The position numbers and the translations under genes were made by a program. A model generated the notes under the pieces. That model made no database searches. It was given only the letters and a program-made list of their open reading frames with translations, and was not told where the DNA came from. 64,000 nucleotides of DNA from Mycocentrospora acerina (lineage: Eukaryota > Ascomycota > Dothideomycetes > Pleosporales): positions 5,677 to 69,676 of the forward strand of contig JAKUHH010000146.1 of assembly GCA_022701365.1 (NCBI GenBank). Direction: 5' to 3'. Shown in pieces: positions 33,232 through 45,847 of the stretch; position 1 is the first letter of the stretch, and the number at the start of each line of letters is the position of its first letter.

Positions 33232-36200
33232 TCAAGCAGGGGCGGGACTTCTCCCCCTCCCCAACAAGCCCCTCCGCGCGCTACTTCCAACTTTTGGACT
33301 CACGCTCCCAACGACACTAACAGCATCACTGGGCGTAAAGCTACTCCTCACAACAACCATGCCCTTGCCAACACCGACATTCTTCTCGCTCCCCTGCCCC
33401 TGGTCGTCAATCGTGAAGCTCGCTTCGCCGAGTTCCTCGCCACGGCCAAAGGTAGAGTGGTCCTTGACGACGATTTTGAAAAACGAGTCTGCGGTGCAGG
33501 GGACCTTGAAGGATTCGTCGTCAAAGGTGACGCTGCCAGAGGGAGATTTGATGTGATCCGTCTTGTGAATTTCTTTGCCGCCGAGACGGACAAAGACGCG
33601 CACGTTGGTGCCGGGGGGGAAGCCATCGGCGCTGAGGATGGAGATGTTGGCGGTGCCATGCTCGCCCTGGCCGGGATCACCAAGGCGGCTGGCGATGCTC
33701 TGAGCGCCCCAACTCTTGTGGCGGCTGTGGCTGTTATTGTTGCTGTTGCTGCTGCCGTTTGGCGTGGTAGGGGGAACGACGCCGTTTTCGGCCTCTACGG
33801 AGATGGCAGGTGTGTCGTGGCTGGGACGCGGCTGGTCATCGAACTGGTCAAAGTCCTCCTCGCCATTGGCCCCGCGGCTCTTCCTACGCTTGAAGCCGCG
33901 GCCGAGGAATGTTGCGCCGCGGACGACACCGCCGCCCACAAGAGCAGCACCCTTGCCGACACCTTTGACTGGCGCGCCAATGACTTTGCCGGGTACGGCG
34001 AATGTGCCGGAGAAGGTACTCGAACCTTGACGGGCGCGCATGACGTAGTCTGGCTTGAAGAGCATCCGTAGACGAATCGCTCCAGACTTGCCATCAAGCG
34101 CAAGTGTAACCTCTCTTGTTTGGAATGGCTCAAGAATCTCCAAGTTGATGGACGATTTACCCAGGAAGTCGGAGCGGTCGCCAAAGTCCCAATCATAGAT
34201 GTTGACCAGGAAGTTGGCGGCAGTACGGCTTCGAATAGGCACTTCAAAGTACTCGTTCCAAGCCGGGTGCAGCGTCTTCTTCTGCGTCTTCGTCTTGTAC
34301 ACCTCCTTGTCGTTGAGGACAAACTTGCAGAATGGATCCGAGTAACCGTTGCGATCAGCAGCCGGCAAATCAGCCGCATCAAGCACATCAACACGCAGAG
34401 TGCCCTGGTTGTTGAACGACTCGCTAGGATCAAGACGCATCTTGACAGGGATATACTTGAGACTGACTGTAATCTTGTTGTCACGGCCATTCTTATCTTT
34501 CAGAGTAAGCTGTGTAGGCGTGTACTGCAAACCATTAGCTTTCTTCTTACACAATCAAACACCAAACCAAAACTCACCAATGCTCTCCTCAGTGTATCAA
34601 CAGTATTTCCCGTCAACTTGGCAATGACATGATCATCATCACCATCACCATCCTTGTCAATCTTCTCAATGACACGGATAGTGATCTTGGAGAAATCAAG
34701 CTCGCGAATCATAGTATCACCCACTGTATTCTCGTCAGCGTCATGACCAAACCGAAAAAGAAAAGTCATATCCCATCCATACCTTCATTAAACGTCATAT
34801 TCCTGCTCTTGATCTTGGCGCTCGAGTAGCTGGCATACACCATATCATCCATGAGGATGTCGACGTAGCCACCCGTCTCCGAGAACTCTCCATCGTGCAA
34901 CTTGAACACAAGGAGTCCAGATTCTACCCCAAAGTCAGCACACGATTCCACAAAAGAGGGGTTAAGAATGCGGAGTCACAAGGCTGGATGGAGGAAGGTT
35001 CGGGGCCAACCAACTCAACCAGCCACAATCCACCGCATTCCTCAAGTCGCGGCGCAGCTTACCATACTGCTGGAGATCATCTGCAGTGAGTCGCAGTTTC
35101 TCAATCTTCTTCTTCTCAGGAACCGCTTCATCCTGGAGCGCCTCATTCTTCTCGAGATGCTTGGCAAGCTCGGCCTCTGACGACCTGAGCGAGGGAATGG
35201 TGCCCGCCGTCACAGACTTGGTCAGTGTGTTGGATGCGCCAGAAACCGCTCGGGTGCGAGATTCTGCGCTCGACGCCACCTGCGAAGTCTGTGGCGAGAT
35301 TCCATTGGGAGCCTTTTCTTCCGTGACCTCCTTGACCTCTGTGACTTCATTCTCCTTTTCCTCCTCGTCCTCATCAGGGTCCCATGTTGGGTAGGTAGGG
35401 TAAAAGGAGCAGGTGTAGTTCAACGTGCCCTTTGGCTGTGACGACCCAGTCATGAGCAGTTTTCCGGCAACGGGCTGCCTCTGCTCGTGCGCGACATATT
35501 CGTCGTTTTCGTCCTGCTTGACGTACTCGCTAGCCGACAACTCAATGTGTCCCAGCGAGCGGTCCTTGCCAAGGTTCTCCTCATCCATGACCTCGAGCGT
35601 TAGCTTCTCGCGGACGGTGTGAACGGGAACATAGACAACCTCGTCCCAGTCAGGATCCAGATTGTTCTTGAAAGTGACTGTTCGGCCCTTCTCAACACCA
35701 GAGAGAAGCACGCGGACGTATGGATCGGATTTGCCCAGACTCTCCAAGTTGCGCAGCCCACGAGCGCTCTGAAAGTGCAACCTCATCACACCAATGGGTG
35801 TGAGGTAACCACCAGACGACGGCCCACCCTTGAGAGCCACAGGCTTCCAGTCGAGCTTCATCTTGACACGACCAGTCTGTGTTCCAGCAAGGTTGTACCA
35901 CTCGTGGCCCTTTGACATGAGATCCAGCATGTCGTCAATGGTAATCTGGTACGTTCCGAGAATAGGATCAGCAGCCAGGTCACGGTCATCTTTGATAACT
36001 ATGCCCAACTTGGTCTTCTTGCGATCAGTGATGAGAATCTCCTTGGCAGCATCTGGCCAGATGGGCTGGTTGGTGCGCTTCATGACGCGCGACTTGTGCA
36101 CTTCACGTCCATTGAGCAGCAACACGGCGTACGGGCTCAGTTGACCAATCATGCTCTTGCTTCCATCCAAATCCTTGGCCATTTCGACAATGAACTTGGC

Positions 36201-37994
36201 AATGCCCGTTCGCGACTCTGGTGCGGGTTCGCGGACTCCATTAACCAAGGCACCCTCTAGGACGGGGAAGAAGCGAATGTCACACTGGAGGACACCGCGC
36301 GGTCGGCCGCCAGACATGACCTCGAGATGCAAGCTCTCATGCTGGGTAATTGTCTCGAGCTGATCCAGCGCAAACGTTGCGGTACCAAGCTCCTTGTCCT
36401 TGCGCAGGTCATTGTAGTCGAAGATGTTGATGGTAAGCGAATCCTTGAGCGAAGTAAGGATAACGTTGACCGTCTCATTCCAGCGAGGGTTGGCATTCTC
36501 ATGCACCGTCTTCGTCTTGGCCAAAACATTGCGGTTATTAATCGACACTGTAGCATACGGATCAGGCGTGCCAGAGAACTTGTCGGGGTTCTTGAGGCCC
36601 TGCGCTCCGTGGAACGTAAGCTGCAGCACACCAACAGCCATATCAACCGGGTTGCCTGCAAGCATCTTTGCAATCTCAATGGGGAAGACGTTGGGGTCGT
36701 ACATCATGGGGGCGAGGGTGGCGTGGATCATCTCCTGGATAAACGACTCGAGGCCAGGAATAAAGTTGATGTCAAATCCAAACGTCTCACCACCAAGCGG
36801 CTTGCAGACGTAGTCGATGGTCGGGCGCTCGAGGAAGCACATGTCCACCCTCTCGATATGGGGGAAGGGGATTTGCAGCTTGAACTTGAGACGCATAAGA
36901 CCCGAAAAGGCCATGTCCTCGACAATCACGTCCAAGCCCTTGCTGACAAGGCCCTTTCCGATTCGAATTTCCAGCACAATCTTGGGGTTGATCTTGTTCT
37001 TGACCTGGCGGGCGGTAAGATCGGCGTGGTCGTTGGGCGTGAAGCTAAACTTCCAGTCCATGAGCACAACGTCGTCCTCGGTCTTGGGGTACGTCTTGAC
37101 GTGCTCGAGGCGGGGGGGTTTGGTGCCCAGGATAAACGTCTTCATGCGCAGGCTGTCGAGGAAGGCGGGCGTCGACGTGGACAGAACCTGGTCGACGGTG
37201 CCGACAATGGTGTCGCACAGGACGGGGGCGTAGATGGGCCAGAACTTGACGAGGAAGCTGTTGATCCACTCGAGGCTCTCCGTGTCCGTCTCGAGCTTCT
37301 GCTTGGCCATTTCACGGTTGAGGTCGTCGCGGGCGTTGCGGCGCACGCGGCGGATCGAGGTGCGGTAGTAGGTGCCACACGTGGCCATGACAATAAAAAC
37401 CCAGCCGAGCCCGCCGCCGAGGACGCCAATGACCCAGGCGGCCAGGCAGGCGAAGAGGATGACGCCTGTGTTGTGGTACCAGTCGCCGTAGAACTTGTCG
37501 TCGATGCGCTCCTCGAGCCACGTCTGGTGGTCGGCCAGGGTGCTCTCCTCCTTGTCGTCAAAGGAGCCGGGCATGCCGAAGCGCGGAGCCCAGCCAACGC
37601 GCTCCCAGCGTGCCTGCTCGTCGAGCTCGACGACATGGCCGTTTGCCTTGGTGGCCGTCGGCGACCCGGGCGGGGTTGCTACGACGCCGGCCTTTGTGGG
37701 CGGCGGGAGGTCGTACTGGGGCGGGGCGCCGGCCGTGTCGGCGTCGGTGACGACGGCGGCGGCGAATTGGTTGCGCTCGTGGTGGAAGTTTGCGGGCACG
37801 TGGGACTGGACCTGGGCGCGCTTCTCGTCGGCGGTGGCATTGGGGTCGAACTGGTAGGCGGCGCTGCCGGCGAGCTTGGCCTGGTCGACGATTGCCTTCT
37901 CGGCCTGGTGGGGAGTGACGGAGGAATTGGGGTCGCGGGCAGCCTCAATGGCGCCCTGCTGCTTGAGCTCCTGGGCGCGCGCGTCGGTAGCCAT
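33232..37994 (-). CDS. Tricalbin-like ER-plasma membrane tether with SMP and C2 domains
   Basis: An ER-anchored protein that binds plasma-membrane lipids through C2 domains and moves lipid through an SMP domain. Exons on the minus strand are 37994-35063, 34923-34783, 34723-34578 and 34524-33232 (introns 139, 59 and 53 bp), giving 1503 residues, as in yeast Tcb proteins. A hydrophobic hairpin lies at about 165-205 (VILFACLAAWVIGVLGGGLG). The SMP domain spans about 225-455. C2 domains are near 460-560, 600-700, 745-840, 1120-1220 and 1365-1450, with a further C2-like segment at 978-1072 split over exons 2-3. Clear Ca-type Asp loops include KSDPYVRVLL and GYSDPFCKFV. The start is the ATG at 37994; the frame extends upstream only to a GTG. 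An antisense frame along the gene is an artefact. Confidence 0.93.
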
Positions 37995-39987
37995 TCTGGC
38001 GGGCGGGCGGGGGAGGGAGGGGGAGCACGCTACGGCGACAGGGCGGGCGAGGAACACGAATAAATAGGGCAGGCGGAGGGGGAGGGGAGGATTAATAGAG
38101 CAGCTGCAGCCGCAGGTGGAGGTGGAGGCGAGGCGAGGAGAGGGCCGGGCAGTGCACGCCGTAGGGACAGGAGAGGATCAAGGGACGTCGAGAGCTGGAC
38201 GACTGGAGCCGGGCGCCGACGTCGAGCAGCAGGCAAGGTGTGGCGGCTCAATGCAACAGGTGCTGGGAGCCGGGAGCCAGGAGCCAGGAGCTAGGTCGGT
38301 GGCAGGCGCTGCTAAAGAGAGCAGCGGCCGCTATCTTAGCTGCTGCCGTGCAGAGTGGAGAGTGCAGAGTGCAGAGCGCAGAGTGCAGAGTGCAGACCAG
38401 ACCACACCTGGCCATGCGCATCCAAGGACACACACGAACGCTGCAGGCTCCGCGCTGATTACGATCGCCGCCCACGCCGGAAAAACAAACGTGACGCGTG
38501 CAGGGCTCACAAAGGAGAAGAAGAATGCACGTGTCGGCGGTGTTGGGGGGAAGCGTAATCAGTCTCTCCTTGTGCCAGTCGCCCGGCCTTGCCCTTGGCC
38601 TCGTCGCCTGCCCGCTCGGGAGCTCCAAGCTCAGAGCTCAGAGCTCCAAGCTCAGGGTGGGCACGGGCCTCTGCTCCCACTTGTGTGTCCATGACGAACG
38701 CCAACGAGTGGCCGGCACAGCACAGCCACAGCCACGCCGCACGGGCTCTCACGCTGCACTCACTCTCGCTCTCACTCTCGCTCTCACTCTCACGCTCACT
38801 CTGCGCGCTCGGCCCGCTCGCCATTCCTCTGCGCTTGCCAGGCTGGGCAGGCTGGCACGGTGGCACGGTGGCACGGGCAGGCGGGGGGAGACTGCACCAC
38901 CCATTGAGCAAACACACGGCAGGGCACCGCAAGACAGGCCAGGACGACGCAGGACAGGCAAGACAGGCCAGGACAGACAGTCGTGCAGCCATCGATCGGG
39001 ATGCGCGACAAGGGCCCGCCAGGCTAGGCCGATGCAGCTGCTAGCGGGAGCTGTTAGTGAGCGCAGAGCAGATCTAGCAAACACCTGCTCGTCTGGCTTC
39101 CCTGATTTCCCTGCTGCCCTGCCACCTTGCTCCTGCACTTGCTACTGCACTTGCTACCTGCATCTGGGCATGGCGACACCCAACAAAAACATGTGACGTG
39201 GAGCTAGATACTGTACAATACATGGTGTTGCCGTGCGTGCATCTGCACTTGCGCCTGCGTCTGCGTCTGCGTCTGCGCCATTGCGTCTGCATTCGCGTCT
39301 CTCCCTCGCCGGCCTTGCCGTCTGCACGCCCAAGCATACCACCTATACCTTTACTCTAGCTGTAGCCGTTAAAGCGAGAATGCATCGTCCCTGGTGTGTG
39401 TGTCTGTTGCAAAACGTGTCCACACCACCACCACCCAGGTAGTACAAATACAAGTACAAGTAAAAATACAAGTAACTATACAACGAAGAAAAACACTAAA
39501 ATCCACCCAACGTGCCACAAATGAGAAAGAAGAAAACAGAAAAAAAATCTCCTCCCAAGCCCCATGCGGCTCATGCCGTCAAGCCTCTAGTTGTTGTAGT
39601 TGCAGTAGTAGTAGTAGTAGTAGTTGTACGTTGCATCTCCACCCTGAAGAGAGAGCTGAGCTCGGTTGGCGGGTGTACCTACCTACCTACCTGCCTACCT
39701 GCCTGCCTGCCTGCAGTATTGGACCACCGCCTCGCTTGGCTATCTGCGTGTGGGCATGTGTATGTGTGCGTGAGAGCCAACCAAATCTGCGTGCGTCACC
39801 TCCAAGCCACACCGACCACCCACCCACCTTTGCAGCGCCACACGGCTTCCAGGCCCCACAAACACCCACCACCCACCACCACTACCACCACCCCAATTGA
39901 TTACAGTCCACTCACTCACAGCCACACTTCAAAACTCACGCAGCAGCTTCACCACTCGCCCAAAGCCAGCCCTGTACAAAAAATTAC
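37995..39987. repeat. GC-rich intergenic region packed with minisatellites
   Basis: About 2 kb between tricalbin and the next minus-strand gene. It contains many short tandem arrays: AGAGTGCAG units at 38,348-38,396, GAGCTCCAAGCTCA units at 38,619-38,656, CTCGCTCTCA units at 38,757-38,803, GGCACGGT units at 38,853-38,877, CTGCGT units at 39,251-39,278, GTA units at 39,605-39,624 and ACCT/GCCT units at 39,676-39,715. All six frames are open over long stretches, which reflects base composition, not coding. It must include the tricalbin promoter (right of 37,994). Confidence 0.6.
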
Positions 39988-41879
39988 TCAGTAAGGTTGC
40001 CCAACGGGGTACTTTCTTCCCCCAACTCCATCCTCGACGCCCGCAACATACCTGTGCGATCTCCTGTCCCTATCTCTGTCCCTATCCCTGTTCCGCTCTC
40101 CATCTCTATCCCGCTCTCTATCCCGCTCTCTGTCCCGCTCTCGACTCCCCTCTCGGCTCCAATTCACCTTCCTGTCGCGCTCGCGATCACTCCTGTGCTC
40201 CCTCTCGTCCCACTCGTCGCCTCGCCCATCATGGCTCCTCGTCCGCCCCACGTCTCTCTCGCGCTCCCTTTCCCTCTCCCTCTCCCTCTCCCTCTCTCGC
40301 GAGTACGCCGCATCCTCCGTTGACCGTCGGCGATGGCGGTGGCTACCATGCCTCTCTCGACTGCTTCCACCTCCCCTGATATCCTCATAACTTCGCTCTC
40401 TATTCCTCTCCCTCTCCCTCTCTCGATCTCTGTCGCTGCCTCTATCTCTATCACGCACGTACGGCACGTCAACCTCCCTTCCCCCGCTGCTCACGTACCG
40501 CGAACTCTGCGGCGCTGGCACGGGTCGGTAACTGCCGCTCGTTCGTTGCGCAATCGTAGGCCGTCTCCCGTCGTAGTACCTCGCTTCCATCTGGGCAACT
40601 TGGGTTGCAAATAGAGGGCTTTTGGTAGGTCCATACACGGGATGTAGTGGCAATGTCCTTGCATCGGGTGCTAGTTGATGAGAATATGGCCTTTCTTCAT
40701 AATGTGGAGGAAAGTATTCTCGTGGCTCTGGGGCATGTTCATGCACTCTCCTCGCTGGCTGCTCAGGAGAGCGGCGGCGTGACGGCGGCGCCGCGTCAGA
40801 GTCGGAGTCGGTTGTCGAGAGAGCAGATTCTCGTCTTGGTAGTTGCGGGCGCATATGTGGCGTGTATCGGTTCGTAGGTGGATTGGTAGCAAGTGGAGTA
40901 GCGTCTTCGTCTGAGAGGCTGTCTTCATAGTGGCCTGGAGGAACACTCCTTCGCCGACCGAATGGATTAGGCATGTGTCTGACTTTTGAACTGACTACTC
41001 TGCCTTGATCTTCTGCTGCGTACGGCGTCTGCTTTGAGACGTAGCGTACATACGTCGGTCTTGGCCGCGCTTTGCGGTACATGGGATCCTCAAAGTACTG
41101 AAACGCCGCGCGCTTCTCGTCTGCTGACGATCCCTCGCCGTCGGTTGAGACTCGTGGCCTCGGCTCGTCTACATGTACGGTGGTGGCTTCTGCCTCTGCC
41201 TCCTTCTTAAGTCTGGCGGCCACGTCTTCGTACCAGGCTTCCATGGCGTCATCAGGTCGGTCTGGGAAGCACTCCTTTGGTAGCAGCCTGGGGAACACAT
41301 CTCCCGTCTCTGGATCCACCACGTCAAACTGCTCAATCGCCTTTTGCAGAAACGGGACATGCTCTTCTGGCCCCAGCAGCAGCTGAATCGTCTGCCATGT
41401 CACAAAGCCCTGCTTCTTCAGCGCCGGTATGGTCGGGCTGGCATATCCATCGTCCTTGGGCCCCGGCTGCAGGCTGTGGAATGCGCCGAGCGCACGGTAG
41501 ATGAAGGCAATTTGCGACGGCGGCGTATCCACAAAGAGGACATCGTAGTTTCCACCCACTGACCGGTACCATGCTGCAATTTGTGATGGGGTGAGATCCG
41601 GCGAGTCGCTAGGTTCAAACTGCCTGGTCTAGAGTCGCAACCATCAGTCGCGCGTCATCTGCACTGCTCGTCGCAACTCACAATGACATTCGCAACGCCC
41701 TTGAGAAGGCGATCCAACAGCGGCGTCCCGCATTTATCCGGCTTGAAGAGGTATCCCCAGTACTGGACGGCCTCGCGATGCGCCGACTCCATGTTTGCTG
41801 CCTGTTCGTCGCTCTCTGGCGGTGGCGGCGGGGCAGAAGTGATGGGGGACAGGGCCTTTTCATCCGCCTCTGGATCCAT
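39988..41879 (-). CDS. DUF7514-like fungal protein with an Arg-rich charged tail
   Basis: A conserved fungal protein of unknown function. Exons on the minus strand are 41879-41682 and 41628-39988 (intron 53 bp), giving 612 residues. The N-terminal third (about residues 45-210) is ordered. It contains LLDRLLKGVANVI, LTPSQIAAWYRSVGGNYD and LLGPEEHVPFLQKAI, which I recall from the domain called DUF7514. After a disordered Pro/Ser/Arg-rich stretch, the last 150 residues or so are a low-complexity tail of alternating Arg with Glu, Asp or Ser (runs such as SRERERERER). Similar RE/RD tails occur in nuclear, RNA-related proteins, so a nuclear role is possible but unproven. On the plus strand the tail appears as CTCTCCCT-type repeats. 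Confidence 0.82.
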
Positions 41880-42775
41880 GGCGGCGACTATAATTTGTAG
41901 AAATAATGAAAACGGCAATCAATTCCTAGTCATGTGTGTGATCTCTCTGCCAAATGTTGGGTGTCGACGCTCGTGCAGATGCGGTGGATCTTAGATGAGG
42001 TGACCAGGAATCCTTGCCAATGCAAGCAGATCGCGAACTTGGGCCAGGTGCAGAGACAGAGAAGACGACAAGATTTATGGATTCAAGCCGTTGACTACCT
42101 GCCAACTTGGGGCCTTGTCACGGCTGCGCACCAGCTGCGCCTCTGCATCATGAGCCAGCTGAACGTGGGTGTTGATGGAGGCCGGTGGGTTGCCTGTGAG
42201 CATGTGACATCATCCCCGCCGAACCCTAGCAGGGCTGTGGAGCTTGGGCCGAACGCAAGGCATCAGGCAGTCAGGCATCTGCGAGTGGGCTGCCATGAGG
42301 CTCTCAACAAGTATCACGCTCAGATATAGTAGCGCTTACACAAATCCATCCATGTTGATAAGTAGGACCCTTTTTAGTTGCCTCTCTTGGCTTCAGCTCG
42401 TCTATCGTCCTGTACAACATAAATCTTCGTTGTTTCTCCCCAACCGCTACGTACTATCAAAGCGCATGGGCTTCTTTTTCGCTTGAAAGTATGTAGATCT
42501 AGTCGTACTGGAGTCTACACCTTCAGTCACTACTTACAATCACCAGTAGCCATCATCTTTCACGCAACTCATATACTAACTTGTCAAACGGTCGTTCAGC
42601 TCGGCAAACAATATTTAGTCAAACCTTAATTAACAGGTACGATCCTATTTCCATCACCGTATTAGTACTCTCACTCACCCTCACCTCATACGAACCCAAA
42701 CTTCCACCAGATCCAAGCACCACCCAATATAGCAATAACCACATACATTGCGATCTACACCGCGACCCAGCAACT
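41880..42775. other. Intergenic region
   Basis: About 900 bp between two minus-strand genes. No recognisable gene; frames are short and carry no domain. Confidence 0.4.
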
Positions 42776-43756
42776 TCAACTCCGTCCCAACATCCCCGCC
42801 TTTGCCCTCTCCCTCCCAAACTTCACATACCCCAACTGCATCTCCAACCCCACATCGCTCCCCACCCTCCACGTTCCTTCTTCCCCCTCAAGACGGCTCA
42901 ACCGCTCATTAAGTCTCCCCACCAGTTCCACAAATCCAAGCCGTGCCTCGCCCGCGTCTAAACACGCACTTCCTATAAATCTACCCAGTGTGATGTGCGC
43001 AGAAGGCGCGGTGTAGCACATGTCGATTCCGACGCCGCTTTCTAGAGCCAGCGCATGCGCGTCGCTGCGTAGGTGGTGGTACGTATACGTGTCGGTGCTC
43101 GCGGGCAGGAAGTTTATCGCAACGCCCATTTTGTCGGCGCTGATTTGCGGTGAAGTTAGAGAGGGGTTGGTGTCCAGGGTATAAGGTATGTCTAGGATGT
43201 TTTGGATTCGCGTCGTGCCTATTTCTTCCACAGTGGATTTCAGATGTGGCACTGAGTGGCGGTGCGAGAGCTCGATGATGGAGAGGTGGAGGTGCGAGGG
43301 TGGGATGGCGTGGAAGGAGGTGGCGCCTAGGAAGGAAGTGAGTTCTTGCTGGAGAGATTGGATCCACGAGATGATGCGTGTTGGGGGTCTTGCCCATATA
43401 ACGCAGCAATTGACTTCTTGGGAGTCTAAATCTACTTCCTCGACTATCGGGTTCTTCTCTGATATATCGTCCTGTCTTTTCTGCCTTGCCAGGTGTTTGA
43501 TTAGAGCATGGTCTGGTGTCACGGGATTGATGCTGGGATCTTTAAAAGCTTGTATCTGCTTTGCGAAAAATGCTGTTCGATGGGCCTCGTAAGCTTCTTG
43601 GACTCGCGTCTGTGAATGCTTAGAAATGAGTTCAAACATTGGCTATAGGTAACTCACTGCATTCCCTTGGCAGCCTGGATCATCGAGTAGTTCCTTGTAC
43701 CAGTTTCGGCGCGATGGAGGGCCTGCGGGTAGTGCAGCAAAGGCGAATTTGGTCAT
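42776..43756 (-). CDS. 2H-phosphoesterase-fold protein (RNA ligase / cyclic phosphodiesterase superfamily)
   Basis: A soluble enzyme-like protein of 310 residues. Exons on the minus strand are 43756-43658 and 43609-42776 (intron 48 bp). The two signature motifs of the 2H superfamily are present: HLHLSII near residue 150 (HxS form) and HITLGRF near residue 246 (HxT form), about 95 residues apart as expected. Family members hydrolyse 2',3'-cyclic or 2'-5' linked nucleotides, for example in tRNA splicing or U6 processing, but the true substrate here cannot be told. The N-terminal exon (FAALPAGPPSRRNWYKELL) helps position the start and fits a fungal-specific subgroup. Confidence 0.8.
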
Positions 43757-43996
43757 GGTTGGATTATAATGCTTAATGTGAACGTAAATGTTCTGGTGTT
43801 GTGACGAGGTGAGTGTTCATGTGCGAGACATGCGAGATGATCGCGTGAGCAGTTGTGACATGTTCCTTGTGTACCTATATGTACACATTTTGGTGAACAA
43901 AATACTTTGCATACATTAAATTCTTCTATTAAGTTCAAGAGCTGCATGAGACCGGTGAGATCCACAGCCGTGAGGCTGGCACAGAGAAGAGGGGTA

Positions 43997-45847
43997 TCAT
44001 GCCGACTTTGGCATCGTAACCGAATCGATCCTAGATAACTGCTGTTGCCATCGTACACGCCATGTACTACTTACTGTGGGCGATGCTGCCCCGCCTTGAC
44101 CTTTACCTCCTATTCTGGGTATGAAATTCTGCAGGTTGCCAACTTCGATATCCTCTGCTGCTATCTTCCGTTTAATCCCATTCTCCGTTCTTGCTCGCCA
44201 TAAGAACCACAAGGCGAAGGTCAAGCCTGTCAGAGATATCGTGATGACAAGTAGCATCCACCAGAGTTGCGATGCCTGAAAATCTAGCCGAGTACCACCA
44301 GAAGAAGTCGTGACTTCGCTCAAGATGAAGAGATTGGTACCCAACACTCCCTGAGATGATGAGCATTAATCATAATTTGGCCAGGCGGACGACTTACAGA
44401 TACAAAGGTTCCTGGCAAGAACACCATGGTTATTATGGCGATAGCTTTCATGGAAGCACCCTCATGCATCGCTTGTTTCCCCAGTTTCTCATTCCAGCGG
44501 GCATTTTGCTGTCCGGAAAGGCTGAAGAGCTGCATAGTATTGTTAGCGTGAGACTTTGATCCATCCAATGTCCACTCACAAGATCAAGCAACTTTTGCGC
44601 TCGGTTTGAGACATCTTCGATAGAGCCTCTCAAGTACGTGAATTGATCCGTGAAGCAGTTGAATTGCTCTTCGACACGGAGATACATACTATCGCGAGAC
44701 TCCGGGACAGGACTTTTCTTGATGAGCGTGTAAAATAGGTCATGCTGCTTGCGCAGGCTGTTAATCACACCTATAATGAATGTGATTTGCAATCTATCTT
44801 GGTCGAGATTGCGCATGGTAAGGTGCAGTCTTCGCACGTTGATGGCATTTACCTCGTTCCCGCTCTTGGAAAAGACATGAGCTTTTCCCTCCTCATGTCT
44901 CACACTATCTCTTGGATCTCGTGCTGCTCGCCGATACCATTGTGCGGTGCAGTTGAAATGCAAAAGTGCGATTGCAAATGGGTTGTCCGCAATTACTTTG
45001 GTGTCTGGTTGCATGACGAGCTCATGAAGCTTCGCAATGACCTCGCACTTGAGCTTGTTCGGTAGATCGTTGAAAGATCTGTACTTTAGCAGCACGACTG
45101 TTGATTTGTTCACCACATCATACTTGGTTACGACTGTCATTTTGAGATCGGCGTCTTTGTCGAGCATAGGGAAGTAAGCCCTAGCGCGGATGGCATACCA
45201 GAATTCTAGAAGGTAAATGAGCGATGCATTGAGTTGTATGCAGCGTCGCTAGCTTACCAAAGCCTGTCACTTCGTTGCGTGCATCTTTTGTGACTCGCGA
45301 CCCAAATATCTGCTCTTGCCCTCGAATGTGAGAACATGTAGCTGGAGCAATGTCGTACTTTGTAAGAAGTTTGAAGAATGCTTTTTGCGAGATGTTGAAC
45401 TCTGAGCCTTTCCAGGCTAAAGCCTTCCCTTCATCGGCTGGGTCCGCAATATTTTCATCGTACAGTTCATTTTTCTTACATAAATTAGCAGCCGCTTGAT
45501 CCTTCGATATTTGGTGCCCGATTTTCTCCTGCACAGTTGGAAGTAGTAGGATAAACCGAATTTGCGGCGGGGGTTCAGCCTAGACAGAAGTCAGCCTAAT
45601 CAAGTATGAATTCCAGATCACGAAGCATTACAAGAATGAGATCCACTTCTTCATCATTGCATGTACGGATTTTACCGATTCCATGGTCATGATCAAGGAT
45701 GTGTACATGCGAGTCGTTCGTATAGCCCTCTGAGCGCCACGATCGAACCTCAGCCTTGAGCTCCTGCTTTGCCAGCTGGCCATCGTCCAAAGCGGCAACA
45801 TAAGACGGAAGACAGAATGGATAGTCTGGCAGAACGTCGGTAGACAT
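43997..45847 (-). CDS. CorA-like membrane protein (fungal, GMN motif not kept)
   Basis: A membrane protein with a long soluble N-terminal part and two C-terminal transmembrane helices, as in the CorA Mg2+ transporter fold. Exons on the minus strand are 45847-45632, 45579-45258, 45205-44580, 44529-44398 and 44350-43997 (introns 47 to 52 bp), giving 549 residues. Helix 1 is FLPGTFVSGVLGTNLF, preceded by the long helix ENKLGKQAMHEGASMK-like region. Helix 2 is LWWMLLVITISLTGLTFALW. The canonical GMN that follows helix 1 in transporters is replaced by GTN, as in many fungal CorA-like proteins, so transport is uncertain. A GTAAGT near 44,080 with a CTAG 40 bp later could change the last residues. 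It faces the NLR-like gene head-to-head. Confidence 0.82.

Noticed and set aside
36327..38063. 578-codon antisense frame inside the tricalbin gene
   Set aside because: Caused by GC-ending codons on the opposite strand; no domain, while the sense strand encodes clear SMP and C2 domains.
38116..39900. Many long frames in all six phases between tricalbin and the next gene
   Set aside because: They consist of minisatellite translations and overlap each other on both strands.
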